From Candidatus Kuenenia stuttgartensis (GTDB lineage Bacteria; Planctomycetota; Planctomycetia; Isosphaerales; Isosphaeraceae): a stretch of 35,439 nucleotides of DNA. The stretch is taken from the NCBI GenBank assembly GCA_945865635.1, contig CAMBEP010000053.1, positions 1-35,439 of the forward strand, read 5' to 3'. This document shows, piece by piece, positions 34,581 through 35,439 of this stretch. The notes below the pieces were generated by a model. That model searched no databases. It saw only the letters and a program-made list of their open reading frames with translations, and was not told the DNA's origin. Positions within the stretch are counted from its first letter, which is position 1. Each line of letters starts with the position of its first letter. A program made the translations under genes and the position numbers.

Positions 34581-35439
34581 TCAAGTTGCTGTGAACCCGC
34601 CTTTTCGGCGTGCAATCGAGCGTAAATAAAGACCCATGCTGACAAGCAGAAGGATGATTGCAGTCAGCCCTCCATAGAGCTTCCAGTTTGTTCGCGATTC
34701 TGGTTTAAGGGGAATATCCGGAAGTTGATAATGCGTCAATTTGAATTCACTGATCGGGCGTTTTTCAAACCGCCAATCAGAGAATTCCATGGTTGCTTTT
34801 CTTTGGATGCGATCCTCAAGTTTGGGTTTCAGATATTCGTTTCGCTCTTCCAATGTGACCAGCGTGGGCATCGCGAATCCATCCACCTTCGGCCCGTATT
34901 TTACGTCGAAATTTTTGCTGATCCGCATGTGATTGATTTCGGTCTGGCGTATGTAATGGACAACGGCCCAGCTATTGGCTGGATCAAGATCGGCAACGAT
35001 ATTTTCTTTGACCTCTCCTTTACCGAATTCCAATTTGATTTTGACATATCCAGTCTTGGGGTCGGGATCGGAAACATTCGTGAGAGTCTCTTTGTTTTGC
35101 TGGATGTGCCTGTATATTGCCCCTCGACGACCACCAAGAGAAACGTGAAGGAAATCGCCGAATTCCTGGTCGTAGATGCTCTGTTCCATTGTCGATAGTG
35201 ATTTGCTTTTAAGAGAGAATTGATCCTTGCCCGGCGCTTTGAGTAATTGGAATAACGTATCTTCGCTAAGGCAATAAACTTCTTCCAGCATATATCGTTG
35301 CGAACCTTCCGTGACTTGGATTTTTGAATCCATCTTCTCAAATCCATCAGCACGACTAAAAACGATTTGCCTATCGGACTTTCTCAAGGCGTCCTTCTTA
35401 TGTGCCTTGCAAGTCACATTCTCAATTCTTTTTAAGTAA
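34581..35439 (-). CDS. Unknown protein with C-terminal membrane helix, 5' end beyond window
   Basis: The frame is open to the right edge with no stop, so the start is probably outside; a GTG at 35417 is only an internal candidate. At least 285 residues are visible. The region is a mixed alpha/beta extracytoplasmic-looking domain (IQVTEGSQRYMLEEVYCL, HVSLGGRRGAIYRHIQ, GYVKIKLEFGKGEVKENI, WAVVHYIRQTEINHMRI), and the C-terminus has one transmembrane helix (LYGGLTAIILLLVSMGLYL) followed by basic residues RSIARRKGG. It overlaps nothing and is followed at 41 bases by the DUF1559 gene, so the two likely form an operon. The family is not recognised; LolA-like or other planctomycete secreted folds are possible. 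Confidence 0.7.
   Translation of the reverse strand, partial: YLKRIENVTCKAHKKDALRKSDRQIVFSRADGFEKMDSKIQVTEGSQRYMLEEVYCLSEDTLFQLLKAPGKDQFSLKSKSLSTMEQSIYDQEFGDFLHVSLGGRRGAIYRHIQQNKETLTNVSDPDPKTGYVKIKLEFGKGEVKENIVADLDPANSWAVVHYIRQTEINHMRISKNFDVKYGPKVDGFAMPTLVTLEERNEYLKPKLEDRIQRKATMEFSDWRFEKRPISEFKLTHYQLPDIPLKPESRTNWKLYGGLTAIILLLVSMGLYLRSIARRKGGFTAT

Overview
The window looks like chromosome of a planctomycete. The main indicators are two DUF1559 proteins with prepilin-type N-termini and a DG-motif C-terminus, a PEP-CTERM-like exported protein, an FHA-like / Ser-Thr kinase / ECF sigma factor cluster, two tandem ceramidase-like secreted proteins and a thioredoxin-NHL protein. Base composition is moderately GC-rich except in a visibly AT-richer stretch around 25.05-26.3 kb. 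No rRNA, tRNA, CRISPR array, phage genes or transposase were found.

Layout: 1-1179 (-) is the N-terminal part of a magnesium-chelatase/MoxR-like AAA+ ATPase running off the left edge. It diverges from a membrane-anchored thioredoxin-NHL protein (1580-3637), with a striking dyad between them. A hairpin terminator, a ~270-bp palindromic repeat (copy 1) and a lipoprotein gene follow. The next block is housekeeping: glyA, prfB (with the programmed +1 frameshift) and its coupled unknown gene on the minus strand, then gluQ and a divergent PRPP synthetase on the plus strand. A truncated APC permease with a universal-stress domain (11081-12247, -) faces them.

From 12403 to 19573 all genes point right: a coiled-coil protein, a tandem FHA-like protein, a Ser/Thr kinase with a polytopic membrane C-terminus, an unknown membrane protein, an ECF sigma factor, a translationally coupled small Cys/His protein (candidate anti-sigma) and a Tat-exported amidohydrolase. 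The signalling part (13405-18607) is the best candidate for an undescribed system: phosphopeptide reader, membrane kinase, membrane partner, sigma factor and possible anti-sigma factor.

The 19587-24767 block is on the minus strand: moaA, a DUF1559 protein and uvrA. A gene-poor stretch carries palindromic repeat copy 2, directly upstream of the PEP-CTERM-like gene. Next come an ATP-grasp protein (-), two tandem ceramidase-like genes (+) and a secreted HELTH metallopeptidase-like protein (-). An intergenic tandem array of alternating hairpin modules (32031-32428), a 49-residue membrane protein, a MoaD-MoaE fusion with an internal Gly-Gly, a second DUF1559 gene and a 5'-incomplete membrane-anchored protein close the window.
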